Assembly (NCBI RefSeq): GCF_002858715.1
Contig: NZ_PJZH01000002.1
Location: 1-64,000 of the forward strand
Reading direction: 5' to 3'
From: Chimaeribacter coloradensis
GTDB taxonomy: Bacteria; Pseudomonadota; Gammaproteobacteria; Enterobacterales; Enterobacteriaceae
Length of the DNA: 64,000 nucleotides
The notes under the pieces were generated by a model that was given only the letters and a program-made list of their open reading frames with translations, had not been told where the DNA came from and made no database searches. The position numbers were made by a program, and so were the translations under genes. The stretch's first letter is position 1; every line of letters begins with the position of its first letter. Of this stretch, positions 18,447-28,417 are shown piece after piece.

Positions 18447-18998
18447 TCAGAAATAGCTGACGAACAGGCTGCTGTCCGGGGCGATCACCTGCGTGGCCGA
18501 TTTCAGCTGCGGGGTGCCGAGGTAGAGGAACCCGACGATCTCATCCTCCTCCTCACAGCCAAAGGCGGCGCGCACGCCCTCATCTTCCGTCCAGGGGCCG
18601 GAGCGCCAGATGCCGTTGAAGCCCTGCGCCAGCGCGGCCATCTGCATCGCCTGCACGGCGCAGCCCGCGGAAACCACCTGTTCCCATTTCGGCACTTTCG
18701 GGCTCTCTTTACAGTGGGCCACCACGGTGATGATCATCGGCGCGCGGAACGGTGCCTGGGTCGCTTTCTCGATCCCTTTCTCATCCTGGTTGTCGGCCAC
18801 GGCCGCGGCACGCAGCACCTGGCTGAAGCGGCTCAGGCCATCATTTTCCACAATCACGAAACGCCAGGGTTGCAGCGCCCCGTGGTCCGGCGCACGCAGC
18901 CCGGCTTTGATAATGTTCTCCAGCACTTCACCGGCCGGGGCCGGGGCCGCCAGCCGTGACGCCGAGCGGCGGTTCAACAGCAGATCTAAAGCATCCAT
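18447..18998 (-). CDS. ydjA: NAD(P)H nitroreductase family protein YdjA
   Basis: A 183-residue FMN-binding protein of the minimal nitroreductase group, same length as E. coli YdjA. It opens with [10 protein letters not shown], the FMN phosphate-binding start, and continues with [17 protein letters not shown] and [10 protein letters not shown]. Physiological substrate unknown. GGAG precedes ATG 18998. It is divergent from sppA and followed by the stretch where E. coli has selD. Confidence 0.93.
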   Translation of the reverse strand: MDALDLLLNRRSASRLAAPAPAGEVLENIIKAGLRAPDHGALQPWRFVIVENDGLSRFSQVLRAAAVADNQDEKGIEKATQAPFRAPMIITVVAHCKESPKVPKWEQVVSAGCAVQAMQMAALAQGFNGIWRSGPWTEDEGVRAAFGCEEEDEIVGFLYLGTPQLKSATQVIAPDSSLFVSYF

Positions 18999-19170
18999 GG
19001 GTTTCTCCTGATAACCATTTGCAGGGGTGTCACGTTAACATAGGTTATAAGCGTGTTACCACCGGTCACCGGTTTGCCCCACCGCTGCAACAGTCTGTGG
19101 CGATTTAAAGCTGACTTTTCTCCGGCGGGTCATTAGGATAGCAACACTTTTTCCCCTTTTTGGAGTTCCC

Positions 19171-21027
19171 ATGCGCACATTGTGGCGAATTATCGCCGGT
19201 TTCTTCAGGTGGACCTGGCGCCTGCTCAATTTTATCCGGGAATGCATCCTGAACCTGTTCCTGCTGCTGCTGATTGTGGTGGCGGTGGGCATCTATTTCC
19301 AGCTCCAGCCGAAACCGGCGGAAACCACTGCCAAAGGCGCGCTGCTGGTTGACCTCAGCGGCACGGTGGTGGACAAGCCGTCCGTCAATAACAAGCTGCG
19401 CCAGTGGGGGCGTGAGCTGCTCGGCTCCAGCAGCAGCCGGTTGCAGGAGAACTCCCTGTTTGACCTGGTAGAGACGCTGCGCCGCGCCAAAACGGACAGC
19501 AACATCACCGGTATTGTGCTGTCACTGAACGATTTCACCGGCACTGACCAGACCTCGCTGAACTACATCGGCAAGGCGTTGCAGGAGTTCCGCGATGCCG
19601 GCAAGCCGATCTACGCCGTGGGCGACAGCTACAACCAGACGCAGTACTACCTGGCGAGCTACGCCACCAAAATCTTCCTGTCGCCGCAGGGCACCGTGGA
19701 CCTGCACGGCTTTGCCACCAACACGCTCTACTATAAAACGCTGCTGGAGAAGCTGAAGGTCTCGACCCACATCTTCCGCGTCGGCACCTATAAATCCGCC
19801 GTGGAACCGATGATCCGTGATGACATGTCCCCCGCGGCGCGCGAGGCGGACAGCCGCTGGGTCGGTGGGCTGTGGCAGAACTACCTGAACACCGTGGCGG
19901 CCAACCGCCGCCTGACGCCGGAGCAGCTGTTCCCCGGCGCGCCAGGGGTCTTGCAGGGGTTACAGGCGGTCAACGGTGACACCGCTGACTACGCGCTGAA
20001 AAACAAACTGGTGGATGCGCTGGCGACCCGCCCGCAGGTGGAGGCCGAGCTGAGCAAAACCTTCGGCTGGAACAAGCAGGACAACGACTTCAACTCCGTC
20101 AGCATCTATGACTACACACCGGCCGCCAAACCGGCCAACCCGAACCCGCAGATTGCGGTGATCTTCGCCAACGGCGCGATCATTGACGGGCCGGAAGAGC
20201 CGGGCTCGGTCGGCGGTGACACCACGGCTGCGCAGATCCGCCAGGCGCGCCTCGATCCGAAAATCAAAGCGATTGTGTTGCGCGTCAACAGCCCCGGCGG
20301 CAGCGTCTCCGCCTCGGAGGTGATCCGTGAGGAGCTGGCGGCCGTGCGCGCGGCGGGCAAACCGGTGGTGGTGTCGATGGGCGGCATGGCCGCCTCGGGC
20401 GGCTACTGGATCTCGACCCCTGCCAACTACATCGTCGCCAGCCCCAGCACCCTCACCGGCTCTATCGGCATTTTCGGCGTGGTCAACACCTATGAGAACT
20501 CGCTGGACAGCATCGGCGTGCACACCGACGGCGTGGCGACCTCCCCGCTGGCTGACCTGGCGGTGACCAAGGCGCTGCCGCCGGAGTTCGCGCAGATGAT
20601 GCAACTGAACATCGAGAACGGCTACCGCACCTTCCTGGGGCTGGTGGCGCAGTCACGCCACAAAACGCCGGAACAGATTGACCAGATCGCCCAGGGCCAT
20701 GTCTGGCTCGGCCTGGATGCCAAAAACAACGGGCTGGTGGATGAGCTGGGCGATTTCGATGACGCGGTGAAGAAAGCCGCTGAACTGGCGAAACTGCCTG
20801 CCTGGCAGCTGAACTGGTTTGTGGAAGACCCCAGCGTCAGCGATCTGCTGTTCTCCCAGATGAGCGCCTCGGTGCAGGCGGCGCTGCCGGAGGCGTTGCA
20901 GGCGTGGATCCCTGCCCCGCTGACGCGGCTGGCAGAGGCGATGAAGGATCAGCCGGGCCTATCCGGCACCCTGAACGACCCGCAAAACCGTTATGCGCTC
21001 TGCCTGACCTGCGGCGAGGCGAAATAA
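19171..21027 (+). CDS. sppA: Signal peptide peptidase SppA (protease IV)
   Basis: A 618-residue inner-membrane serine protease, same length as E. coli SppA, that degrades cleaved signal peptides. One N-terminal membrane helix (about 24-44) is followed by two tandem S49 domains. The Ser/Lys dyad is Lys208 (GTYKSA) and Ser409 (MAASGGYW). The start is fixed by TGGAG shortly before the ATG. It has its own terminator, then ansA. Confidence 0.97.
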   Translation: MRTLWRIIAGFFRWTWRLLNFIRECILNLFLLLLIVVAVGIYFQLQPKPAETTAKGALLVDLSGTVVDKPSVNNKLRQWGRELLGSSSSRLQENSLFDLVETLRRAKTDSNITGIVLSLNDFTGTDQTSLNYIGKALQEFRDAGKPIYAVGDSYNQTQYYLASYATKIFLSPQGTVDLHGFATNTLYYKTLLEKLKVSTHIFRVGTYKSAVEPMIRDDMSPAAREADSRWVGGLWQNYLNTVAANRRLTPEQLFPGAPGVLQGLQAVNGDTADYALKNKLVDALATRPQVEAELSKTFGWNKQDNDFNSVSIYDYTPAAKPANPNPQIAVIFANGAIIDGPEEPGSVGGDTTAAQIRQARLDPKIKAIVLRVNSPGGSVSASEVIREELAAVRAAGKPVVVSMGGMAASGGYWISTPANYIVASPSTLTGSIGIFGVVNTYENSLDSIGVHTDGVATSPLADLAVTKALPPEFAQMMQLNIENGYRTFLGLVAQSRHKTPEQIDQIAQGHVWLGLDAKNNGLVDELGDFDDAVKKAAELAKLPAWQLNWFVEDPSVSDLLFSQMSASVQAALPEALQAWIPAPLTRLAEAMKDQPGLSGTLNDPQNRYALCLTCGEAK

Positions 21028-21044
21028 CCGTTTCCACTGCCGGA

Positions 21045-21067
21045 GCCCGGGCAACCGGGCTTTTTTT
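21045..21067 (+). terminator. Terminator of sppA
   Basis: GCCCGG (21045-21050), loop GCAA, CCGGGC (21055-21060), then seven T. Confidence 0.9.
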
Positions 21068-21124
21068 CACCGCCGGGCACCCTATACTTTGGTTCATTCC
21101 CGTAAGCGTAATAAAGATTACCCT

Positions 21125-22141
21125 ATGAAAAAAAAATCGATCTACGTCGCCTATACCGGCGGCACCATCGGCATGCAGCGCTCTGAGCAGGGCTACATCC
21201 CGGTTTCCGGCCACCTGCAGCGCCTGCTGGCCACGATGCCGGAGTTCCACCGCCCGGAGATGCCGGATTTCACCATTCAGGAGTATGCGCCGCTGATGGA
21301 CTCCTCCGATATGACGCCGGAAGACTGGCAGCATATCGCTGACGACATCCGCGCCCATTACGATGAGTATGACGGCTTCGTGATCCTGCACGGCACCGAC
21401 ACCATGGCGTTCACTGCCTCGGCCCTCTCCTTTATGCTGGAGAACCTCGACAAGCCGGTGATCGTCACCGGGTCGCAGATCCCGCTGGAGGCGCTGCGCT
21501 CCGACGGCCAGCCCAACCTGCTGAACTCGCTCTACCTGGCGGCCAACTACCCGGTGAAAGAGGTCTGCCTGTTCTTCAATAACAAACTCTACCGCGGCAA
21601 CCGCACCACCAAGGCGCACGCGGACGGCTTCGACGCGTTCGCCTCGCCGAACCTGCCGCCGCTGCTGGAAGCGGGCATCCATATCCGCCGCCTGCCGACG
21701 CCGTCGCTGCCGGTGCCGACCTCCCCGCTGGTGGTACACCGCATCACGCCGCAGCCGGTGGGCGTGCTGACGCTCTACCCGGGCATCTCCAGCGAAGTGG
21801 TCGGCAACTTCCTGCGCCAGCCGGTAAAAGCGCTGATCCTGCGCTCTTACGGCGTCGGGAATGCGCCGCAGAAACCAGCCCTGCTGGAGGAGCTGCGCCA
21901 GGCCTCTGAGCGCGGCATCGTGGTGGTCAACCTGACCCAGTGCATCTCCGGCCGCGTCAATATGGGCGGCTACGCTACCGGCAATGCGCTGGCCCTGGCC
22001 GGGGTGATCAGCGGTTTTGATATGACGCTGGAAGCCGCGCTGACCAAGCTGCACTTCCTGCTGAGCCAGCCGCTGACCGCTGATGAAATCCGCCTGCAGA
22101 TGCAGCAGAACCTGCGCGGCGAACTTACCGATACGCCGTAA
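21125..22141 (+). CDS. ansA: Cytoplasmic L-asparaginase I
   Basis: A 338-residue asparaginase without signal peptide, same length as E. coli AnsA; it hydrolyses asparagine to aspartate and ammonia. Catalytic Thr14 (YTGGTIG) and the Thr91-Asp92 pair (HGTDTMAF) are present, with the conserved TGSQIP and RGNRTTK segments. The start at 21125 (MKKKSIYVAY) matches the family; an earlier in-frame start adds 12 residues that overlap the promoter region. pncA follows 63 bases later, as in E. coli. Confidence 0.96.
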   Translation: MKKKSIYVAYTGGTIGMQRSEQGYIPVSGHLQRLLATMPEFHRPEMPDFTIQEYAPLMDSSDMTPEDWQHIADDIRAHYDEYDGFVILHGTDTMAFTASALSFMLENLDKPVIVTGSQIPLEALRSDGQPNLLNSLYLAANYPVKEVCLFFNNKLYRGNRTTKAHADGFDAFASPNLPPLLEAGIHIRRLPTPSLPVPTSPLVVHRITPQPVGVLTLYPGISSEVVGNFLRQPVKALILRSYGVGNAPQKPALLEELRQASERGIVVVNLTQCISGRVNMGGYATGNALALAGVISGFDMTLEAALTKLHFLLSQPLTADEIRLQMQQNLRGELTDTP

Positions 22142-22204
22142 TTCCCCGCCGGGGCCGCGGCTGCCCCGGCCCTTTTCCGTGTACTGAATCACCAGGGAGC
22201 GCCC

Positions 22205-22843
22205 ATGAGTACCGCACTGTTGCTGATTGACCTACAAAATGACTTCTGCCCCGGCGGCGCGCTGGCCGTTGCTGAAGGCGATCAGGTGATCGCCGTGGCG
22301 AACCAGGCCATTGCCGTCTGCCGCCGCCGCGGCTGGCCGGTGGTGGCGAGCCAGGACTGGCACCCGGCCGCCCACCGCAGTTTTGCCGTGAATTCCGGCC
22401 AGACGCCGGGCACGCTGGGTGAGCTGAACGGGCTGCCGCAGGTGTGGTGGCCGGTACACTGCGTGCAGGATCAGCCGGGCGCGGCGTTCCACCCGGATCT
22501 GGCGCTAGACGGCATCGATGAGGTGTTCCGCAAGGGGCAGAACCCGGACATCGACAGCTACAGCGCCTTTTTCGACAATGGCCGCCGCACCGAAACCGAA
22601 CTCGACAGCTGGCTGAAGGGGCGCGGCATCACCTCGCTGGTGGTGATGGGGCTGGCCACGGATTACTGCGTGAAATACAGCGTGCTGGATGCGCTGGCGC
22701 TGGGTTACACCACCTCGGTGATCACGGAAGGGTGCCGCGGGGTAAACTTGCAGGACGATGACAGCCTGGCAGCCTTTGAGGAGATGCAGCAGCACGGCGC
22801 GCACCTGATTGCGCTGAAGACGTTTGAGATGGGTGCGCACTGA
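22205..22843 (+). CDS. pncA: Nicotinamidase
   Basis: A 212-residue cysteine hydrolase of the isochorismatase fold that converts nicotinamide to nicotinate for NAD salvage. Catalytic Asp9, Lys110 and Cys155 (ATDYCV) and metal ligands Asp51, His53 (SQDWHP) and His85 are visible. GGAG stands 6 bases before ATG 22205. It is probably in one unit with ansA; a bidirectional terminator follows. Confidence 0.95.
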   Translation: MSTALLLIDLQNDFCPGGALAVAEGDQVIAVANQAIAVCRRRGWPVVASQDWHPAAHRSFAVNSGQTPGTLGELNGLPQVWWPVHCVQDQPGAAFHPDLALDGIDEVFRKGQNPDIDSYSAFFDNGRRTETELDSWLKGRGITSLVVMGLATDYCVKYSVLDALALGYTTSVITEGCRGVNLQDDDSLAAFEEMQQHGAHLIALKTFEMGAH

Positions 22844-22881
22844 GCCGCCGGGCACGCTGTCACCCCACCCTGCCCGCGATC

Positions 22882-22914
22882 AAAAAAGCGCGCCCCTAAG
22901 GAGCGCGCTTTTTT
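22882..22914. terminator. Bidirectional terminator between pncA and yeaC
   Basis: GCGCGC (22888-22893) pairs with GCGCGC (22903-22908), helped by CCT/AGG inside, with an A-run before and T-run after. It serves the convergent pair. Confidence 0.88.
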
Positions 22915-22942
22915 ATGTCAGCCCGTTTCAGCACCTGATTGG

Positions 22943-23218
22943 TTACTGGGGCTTCAGGGTCACCAGCGGGGAGGTGATGCCGAATTCCTGCTTCAGCTCC
23001 TGCTTGCTTTTCATCACCATCTGGCCCTGGGTGTTGATGGTCATATGCTGCGCGTCATGGTTATGGCGCGCCTGATAGAGCATGACCGCCTGTAAACTAT
23101 GCGCTTTTTGCGCTTCCGTCAGCGCCACGCCGTCCGGCCATTTCCCCAGCTCTACCGCCTGAACCAGACGCTGGTAAATTTCCGGGGTCATTACCGCAAT
23201 CAGCTCATCTATTTCCAC
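22943..23218 (-). CDS. yeaC: Conserved protein YeaC (DUF1315)
   Basis: A 91-residue soluble protein: MTPEIYQRLVQAVELGKWPDGVALT and YQARHNHDAQHMTINTQGQMVMKSKQELK are near-identical to E. coli YeaC (90 residues). The start is taken as GTG at 23218 (VEIDELIAVM), with AGAGGA upstream, because it aligns exactly with the E. coli N-terminus. An ATG 54 bases further up would add 18 unlike residues. It follows msrB by 70 bases on the same strand. Function unknown. Confidence 0.85.
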   Translation of the reverse strand: MEIDELIAVMTPEIYQRLVQAVELGKWPDGVALTEAQKAHSLQAVMLYQARHNHDAQHMTINTQGQMVMKSKQELKQEFGITSPLVTLKPQ

Positions 23219-23288
23219 AAGATTATTCCTCTTTTTGCCGCGCCAATGAATAATTTGCTGAATCGATTCCATTAGCCGAATCTATCAA

Positions 23289-23702
23289 TTAACCTGCGGT
23301 TTTTTCGCCGTTTTCGCCGTCAATAAAGCTCAGTGAGGCAGAATTGACACAATAGCGCTCGCCGGTCGGCTGCGGGCCGTCCGGGAATACGTGGCCGAGG
23401 TGGGCGTCACACTGGGCACAGCGGATCTCAATCCGGTGCATATTGTGCGAATAATCATCAATGTATTTTATTGAATCATCCCGTACCGGCTCATAAAAAC
23501 TGGGCCAGCCACAGCCGGAATCGTATTTGGAATCGGAGTAGAACAGCGGGGCATTGCAGCACAGGCAGTGGTAAATACCCTCGCGTTTATTATGCAGCAG
23601 TTTGCCGGTATAGGGGGCCTCGGTGCCGCGCTCCTGGGTGACGTAGCGCTGTATCTCGTTGAGTTGCACAGGATTTTCTGCCCGTTCAGTCTCTTTCGTC
23701 AT
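23289..23702 (-). CDS. msrB: Methionine-R-sulfoxide reductase B
   Basis: A 137-residue enzyme, same length as E. coli MsrB, that repairs methionine-R-sulfoxide in proteins. Zinc-binding pairs C46/C49 and C95/C98 and catalytic Cys118 (RYCVNSASL) are present, with GCGWPSFY. It is divergent from gapA and probably in one unit with yeaC. Confidence 0.96.
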   Translation of the reverse strand: MTKETERAENPVQLNEIQRYVTQERGTEAPYTGKLLHNKREGIYHCLCCNAPLFYSDSKYDSGCGWPSFYEPVRDDSIKYIDDYSHNMHRIEIRCAQCDAHLGHVFPDGPQPTGERYCVNSASLSFIDGENGEKTAG

Positions 23703-23825
23703 GATGTGGGGTCTCGCGTTGGCGACGTTACAAAAGAAATAACGTTTAATAATAACAAAAAATTAACAACCATGCGGAATTTTTTGGCCTAAACTGGATG
23801 GCATAAGCGCCACGTCTTGCCATTG

Positions 23826-23841
23826 TGTGATACCGATCACA
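23826..23841. promoter_or_regulatory. CRP site between msrB and gapA
   Basis: TGTGA-TACCGA-TCACA: both half-sites perfect with the correct 6-base spacer. It lies 124 bases upstream of the msrB start and 208 upstream of gapA. E. coli gapA is reported to be under CRP control. Either gene could be the target. Confidence 0.75.
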
Positions 23842-23978
23842 TATATAGCAGCGGCGGGGTTTAGACAGGGGATCACCACCCCCATGTGACCAGAGAGACG
23901 GCTGAAAACGGAATGGGTAATAAGCGTGCAATTGGGGTTGGCAGCTTTGACTTATAGCAACAATTGACACGATTCCGC

Positions 23979-24006
23979 TTGACGCTTGATAAGGTTTTTG
24001 TAATTT
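23979..24006 (+). promoter_or_regulatory. gapA promoter
   Basis: TTGACG (23979-23984), 16 bases, TAATTT (24001-24006). The leader TTATTCACTAACAAATAGC just downstream is E. coli-like. A second pair, TTGACA (23964-23969) with TTGATA (23986-23991), overlaps it. TTGACACGATTCC (23964-23976) loosely resembles a Cra half-site. Confidence 0.6.
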
Positions 24007-24037
24007 TACAACCAACCTTTTATTCACTAACAAATAG

Positions 24038-25045
<1,008 letters not shown>

Positions 25046-25067
25046 GTGCGCATCAGAGCAGAGTAAG

Positions 25068-25095
25068 AAAAGGCGACGCTGAGTCGCCTTTTTTA
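25068..25095 (+). terminator. Terminator of gapA
   Basis: GGCGAC (25072-25077), loop GCTGA, GTCGCC (25083-25088), then six T. Confidence 0.9.
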
Positions 25096-25146
25096 TTGGG
25101 TGCAGTTTCTACACCGGGCATTTTTCCTGTTAAGAAGGCCACGATC

Positions 25147-26028
25147 ATGAATCAGAACATTTTTACCCTTCCCGTTACACAGCAGATCACCCCTGCCCTG
25201 AGCGAGCGCCAGATCGGCCAGCTGCCGGTCATTGTGGTGGATCACCCGGCCTGTCGCGCCGCCATCACCTTACAGGGTGCGCACCTGCTGGCCTGGCAGC
25301 CGTCGGGCGAGCAGCCGGTCATCTGGCTCAGCGGCAATACCGCCTATGATCCGGGCACCGCTATCCGTGGCGGCGTACCGATCTGCTGGCCGTGGTTCGG
25401 CCCGGCGGGCACGCCGTCGCACGGTTTCGCACGGAATATCCCCTGGGAGTTAACCGATCATTCAGAAAATGAGGAAGGCGTCACTCTGACCTTCACCCTT
25501 ACCGACAACCCGCAGACCCAGGCGCTCTGGCCGCACGCCTTTACCCTGGTAGCGCGCTTTACGCTGGGGGCGGAGTGCCATATTGAGCTGGCGTCCACCG
25601 GCGACTTTACCACCACCGCCGCGCTGCACAGCTACTTCCAGATTGGTGACATCGACACCATCGCCGTACGCGGGCTGGGCAGCCACTACGTGGATAAAGT
25701 GCTGGACGGTGCCGAAGGCGAGCATCAGGGTGACCTGGTATTTACCGGCCGCACCGACCGCGTCTACACCCAGCCGCAGGCGGTCAGCACCATCGTTGAC
25801 CCGGCCCTGCAACGCGAGATTGAGGTGGAGCACCACCACCACAGCGATGTGATCGCCTGGAACCCGGGCGTGGCGCTCTCCACCAGCATGGGCGACATGA
25901 CCGACGATGGCTACAAAACCATGGTCTGCGTCGAGACCGGCTGCGTCAGCACACCGCAGGTCAGCAAACCGGGTGCACCGGCGCGGCTGGCGACCACCCT
26001 GCGGGTACGCGCCCTGAACCGCGCATAA
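25147..26028 (+). CDS. yeaD: Glucose-6-phosphate 1-epimerase YeaD
   Basis: A 293-residue aldose 1-epimerase-like protein (E. coli YeaD 294) interconverting the anomers of hexose-6-phosphate. Conserved pieces: GAHLLAWQP, GGVPICWPWFGP, the HSYFQIGD histidine and the C-terminal CVETGCV glutamate. The start at 25147 (MNQNIFTLP) follows an AAGGCCAC sequence; an in-frame start at 25096 lies in the gapA terminator region and is rejected. It follows gapA as in E. coli. Confidence 0.92.
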   Translation: MNQNIFTLPVTQQITPALSERQIGQLPVIVVDHPACRAAITLQGAHLLAWQPSGEQPVIWLSGNTAYDPGTAIRGGVPICWPWFGPAGTPSHGFARNIPWELTDHSENEEGVTLTFTLTDNPQTQALWPHAFTLVARFTLGAECHIELASTGDFTTTAALHSYFQIGDIDTIAVRGLGSHYVDKVLDGAEGEHQGDLVFTGRTDRVYTQPQAVSTIVDPALQREIEVEHHHHSDVIAWNPGVALSTSMGDMTDDGYKTMVCVETGCVSTPQVSKPGAPARLATTLRVRALNRA

Positions 26029-26044
26029 CCTGTTTGCCTGCTTG

Positions 26045-26073
26045 AAAAAAAGGAGCCGTCCGGCTCCTTTTTT
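26045..26073. terminator. Bidirectional terminator between yeaD and yeaE
   Basis: AGGAGCCG (26051-26058), TC, CGGCTCCT (26061-26068) between an A-run and a T-run. Confidence 0.92.
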
Positions 26074-26090
26074 ATGTTACCGCGACGATG

Positions 26091-26942
26091 TCACACAATA
26101 TCCAGCGGCTGTTTGCGCGCCGGCGGCGGGAAGGCCTGGTCGAGCGCCAGCAGGTCATCATTGGAGAGGGTCAGGGTCAGCGCCCGCGCATTCTGTGCCA
26201 CATGCTGCGGCTGCACCGCTTTAGGAATGGCGATCACCTGCCCGCTGCGGATCACCCAGGCCAGCGCGATTTCCGCATTGCTGACGCCATGCTCCGTCGC
26301 CAGCCGGGAGAGGGTCGGCTCTTCCAGCAGCTGATGGCGCAATTTACCGGCCTGCGCCAGCGGGCAGTAAGCCATCACCGGCACTGCATGCGCCCGGCAC
26401 CACGGCAGTAAGTCATACTCAATCCCGCGGGAAGCAGCGTGGTACAGCACCTGATTGGTCTGGCACTGGTCACCGCCGGGCAGTTGCCATAACTCTTCCA
26501 TGTCCGCGGTATCCAGATTTGAGACGCCCCAGCGCGCAATTTTGCCGCTGCGTTGCAGCTTCTCCATCGCCTCAATGGTCTCATCCAGCCCGAAGCCACC
26601 GCGCCAGTGCAACAGGTAGAGGTCGATCTGCTCCGTCGCCAGCCGTTGCAGGCTGTTTTCACAGGCGGTGATGGCCTTTTTCCCGCCCGCATGGTGCGGG
26701 TAGACTTTCGAGACCAGAAACACCTGGTCGCGCCGCCCGGCGATCGCTTCCCCCACCACCTGCTCTGCCCCGCCATCGGCATACATCTCTGCGGTGTCAA
26801 TCAGCGTCATGCCCGCGTCCAGCCCCTGTTGCAGGGCGCGTACCTCGGCAGCACGCTGAGACGGGTTCTCGCCCATAAACCAGGTGCCCTGCCCGATGGC
26901 CGGCAGCCGGGTGCCGTCGGGAAGTAAAACGTGGTCGGCCAT
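26091..26942 (-). CDS. yeaE: Aldo/keto reductase YeaE
   Basis: A 283-residue NADPH-dependent aldo/keto reductase (E. coli YeaE 284, active on methylglyoxal). The catalytic tetrad is Asp49, Tyr54 (DTAEMYADGG), Lys79 (VSKVYP) and His112 (LLHWRG). Coenzyme-binding IPKAVQPQHVAQNA is near the C-terminus. GGAGGA precedes ATG 26942. It is convergent with yeaD; mipA lies upstream on the same strand with a terminator between. Confidence 0.93.
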   Translation of the reverse strand: MADHVLLPDGTRLPAIGQGTWFMGENPSQRAAEVRALQQGLDAGMTLIDTAEMYADGGAEQVVGEAIAGRRDQVFLVSKVYPHHAGGKKAITACENSLQRLATEQIDLYLLHWRGGFGLDETIEAMEKLQRSGKIARWGVSNLDTADMEELWQLPGGDQCQTNQVLYHAASRGIEYDLLPWCRAHAVPVMAYCPLAQAGKLRHQLLEEPTLSRLATEHGVSNAEIALAWVIRSGQVIAIPKAVQPQHVAQNARALTLTLSNDDLLALDQAFPPPARKQPLDIV

Positions 26943-27012
26943 AGTCTCTCCTCCATTTTCCGCTTAACTGCCCGGCCACCGCCCGCGGCCGGGGAAACAT
27001 GAAGCGTAGCAA

Positions 27013-27038
27013 TAAAAAACGGGGCCTGCGCCCCGTTT
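27013..27038 (-). terminator. Terminator of mipA
   Basis: On the reverse strand ACGGGGC (27030-27036) and its partner (27019-27025), then a T-run at 27013-27018. Confidence 0.88.
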
Positions 27039-27060
27039 GTGTCACTGCTGCCTCAGGGCA

Positions 27061-27807
27061 TCAGAAGGTATAGGTTGCCCCGGCCCAGAGCACCCCGGTC
27101 CAGGATTTGTCGACCATCGGGCTCTCTTTCACCTCGTCTGAAAGGCGGACATAGCGCGCCATGGCAAAGGCGTTCCATTGCGGTGCAAACTGGTAGCTGG
27201 CGGCGAGTTCAGCATACGGCGCAACGCTGTCATCCGGGTGGTAGCTGTCGAGGCCGCTGCGGCGCGCTTCCGCATTGCTGACACCGTAGTAGTAGTTGTT
27301 CTGGTTTTTGCTGTTCCAGGTCACGCCCAGCGCCGGGGTCAGGCTCCAGTTATCCTGGTGCAGGCGGTAGAGGTAGGCGACGTCCCCCACCAGCCCGTTG
27401 CTGTTGTCCAGCACGTCGCCGGAGAACAGGGTACGGATGCTGCCCCACTCTGCGTTATAGGTGTAACCCAGCCCGGCCATCACGGTGCTGCGGCGCTTGT
27501 TCAGGCGCTTCATCTCGTCGTTGTCACTGTCACCCGGTGAGAAGTGCAGCGGCGAATAGAAGGCGTTCAGCGTGAGCTGGTGGGTATCATCTTTCCACAG
27601 GTAGTAGCCGGCCATCAGGCTGCGGAAGAAGAAATTCTCCCCTTCGTAGTTGATGACCGGCACCGGGGTGACGCGGTCCTGCTTGCTGCGGTAGGGGTCC
27701 GGGCTGACCAGCGCGCCTGCGCCGACGGAGAAGGTACCGGCTGTCGCCATCTGGCTGATCAAGAGGCCGGACATCAGGGGTAACAAGGCTAAACGGGAAA
27801 TTTTCAC
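27061..27807 (-). CDS. mipA: MltA-interacting outer-membrane protein MipA
   Basis: A 248-residue OmpV/MipA-family barrel. It has a signal peptide to about residue 23 (MATAGTF), alternating beta strands and a terminal aromatic (GATYTF). In E. coli it is a scaffold joining the lytic transglycosylase MltA and PBP1B. The start is GTG at 27807 with GGA 6 bases upstream. A four-codon frame (ATG GAT AAA GTG TGA, 27819-27805) overlaps this GTG. It is divergent from yeaG. Confidence 0.92.
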   Translation of the reverse strand: MKISRLALLPLMSGLLISQMATAGTFSVGAGALVSPDPYRSKQDRVTPVPVINYEGENFFFRSLMAGYYLWKDDTHQLTLNAFYSPLHFSPGDSDNDEMKRLNKRRSTVMAGLGYTYNAEWGSIRTLFSGDVLDNSNGLVGDVAYLYRLHQDNWSLTPALGVTWNSKNQNNYYYGVSNAEARRSGLDSYHPDDSVAPYAELAASYQFAPQWNAFAMARYVRLSDEVKESPMVDKSWTGVLWAGATYTF

Positions 27808-28417
27808 ACTTTATCCATTAATGTTGTCAATAAATCCTTGGGGATTCTAAGACAAACTGAATGAGTGTGCGAATGTATGATGCCACTAATGCCGTAATGG
27901 AGAAAAAAAGAGGGGAATTTCCGGCCTGAAACGGGGCAGAGGCGCTGTCATCAGGATGTCACCCGGCAGTTATAGGCTACCCCGTACCGGTAAACCGGTG
28001 ACACAGAGAAAGGTTTGTGCGTGCAGCCCTTGTGCCGCTTGGCTTGCCCCCGGTCAAACGCAACGCTGACCTAAGGAGAATCCTAAACGCGGGGGTGGCA
28101 AACCGGGTGTGATGGGTGCCGCTAAACGCGCGTCCCGGCAAAAATTTACGCACTGGAGAATCTTTCACTTGGTCAGCGTATTTCCATAAATAAGGCGGTT
28201 ATGCCGGAGCTATCCTCTGTGAACCTGACAAATTGCAGGTTTAGTGACCATTTTTTGCTGATTTAATCAGCAACCCGCCTACTTTCTCGCCAGAATCACC
28301 ACTTGCTCTTTAGCCGATAGCCGTCCATAACAATAAGGTAAGAGTTTCATTATTTTACTCAAAAAAGAGAAGCTCTTAATTTTTGTTCCCAACCAAAACA
28401 ACAGGACGGGCATCGCT
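27808..28417. other. 610-bp region between divergent mipA and yeaG
   Basis: No gene. It contains the palindrome ACCGGT-AA-ACCGGT (27986-27999), two copies of CTAAACGCG (28083-28091, 28122-28130), and a perfect inverted repeat TTGCTGAT-TTA-ATCAGCAA (28255-28273) without a T-run after it. CTATCCT (28210-28216) is one base off a sigma-S -10. E. coli yeaGH is controlled by sigma-S and sigma-54; I found no good sigma-54 site (GG-N10-GC) here. Confidence 0.5.

Noticed and set aside
28245-28262. Sigma-54 promoter for yeaG (GACCATTTTTTGCT)
   Set aside because: The -24 GG is missing (TG instead), so the essential GG-N10-GC pattern is not met.
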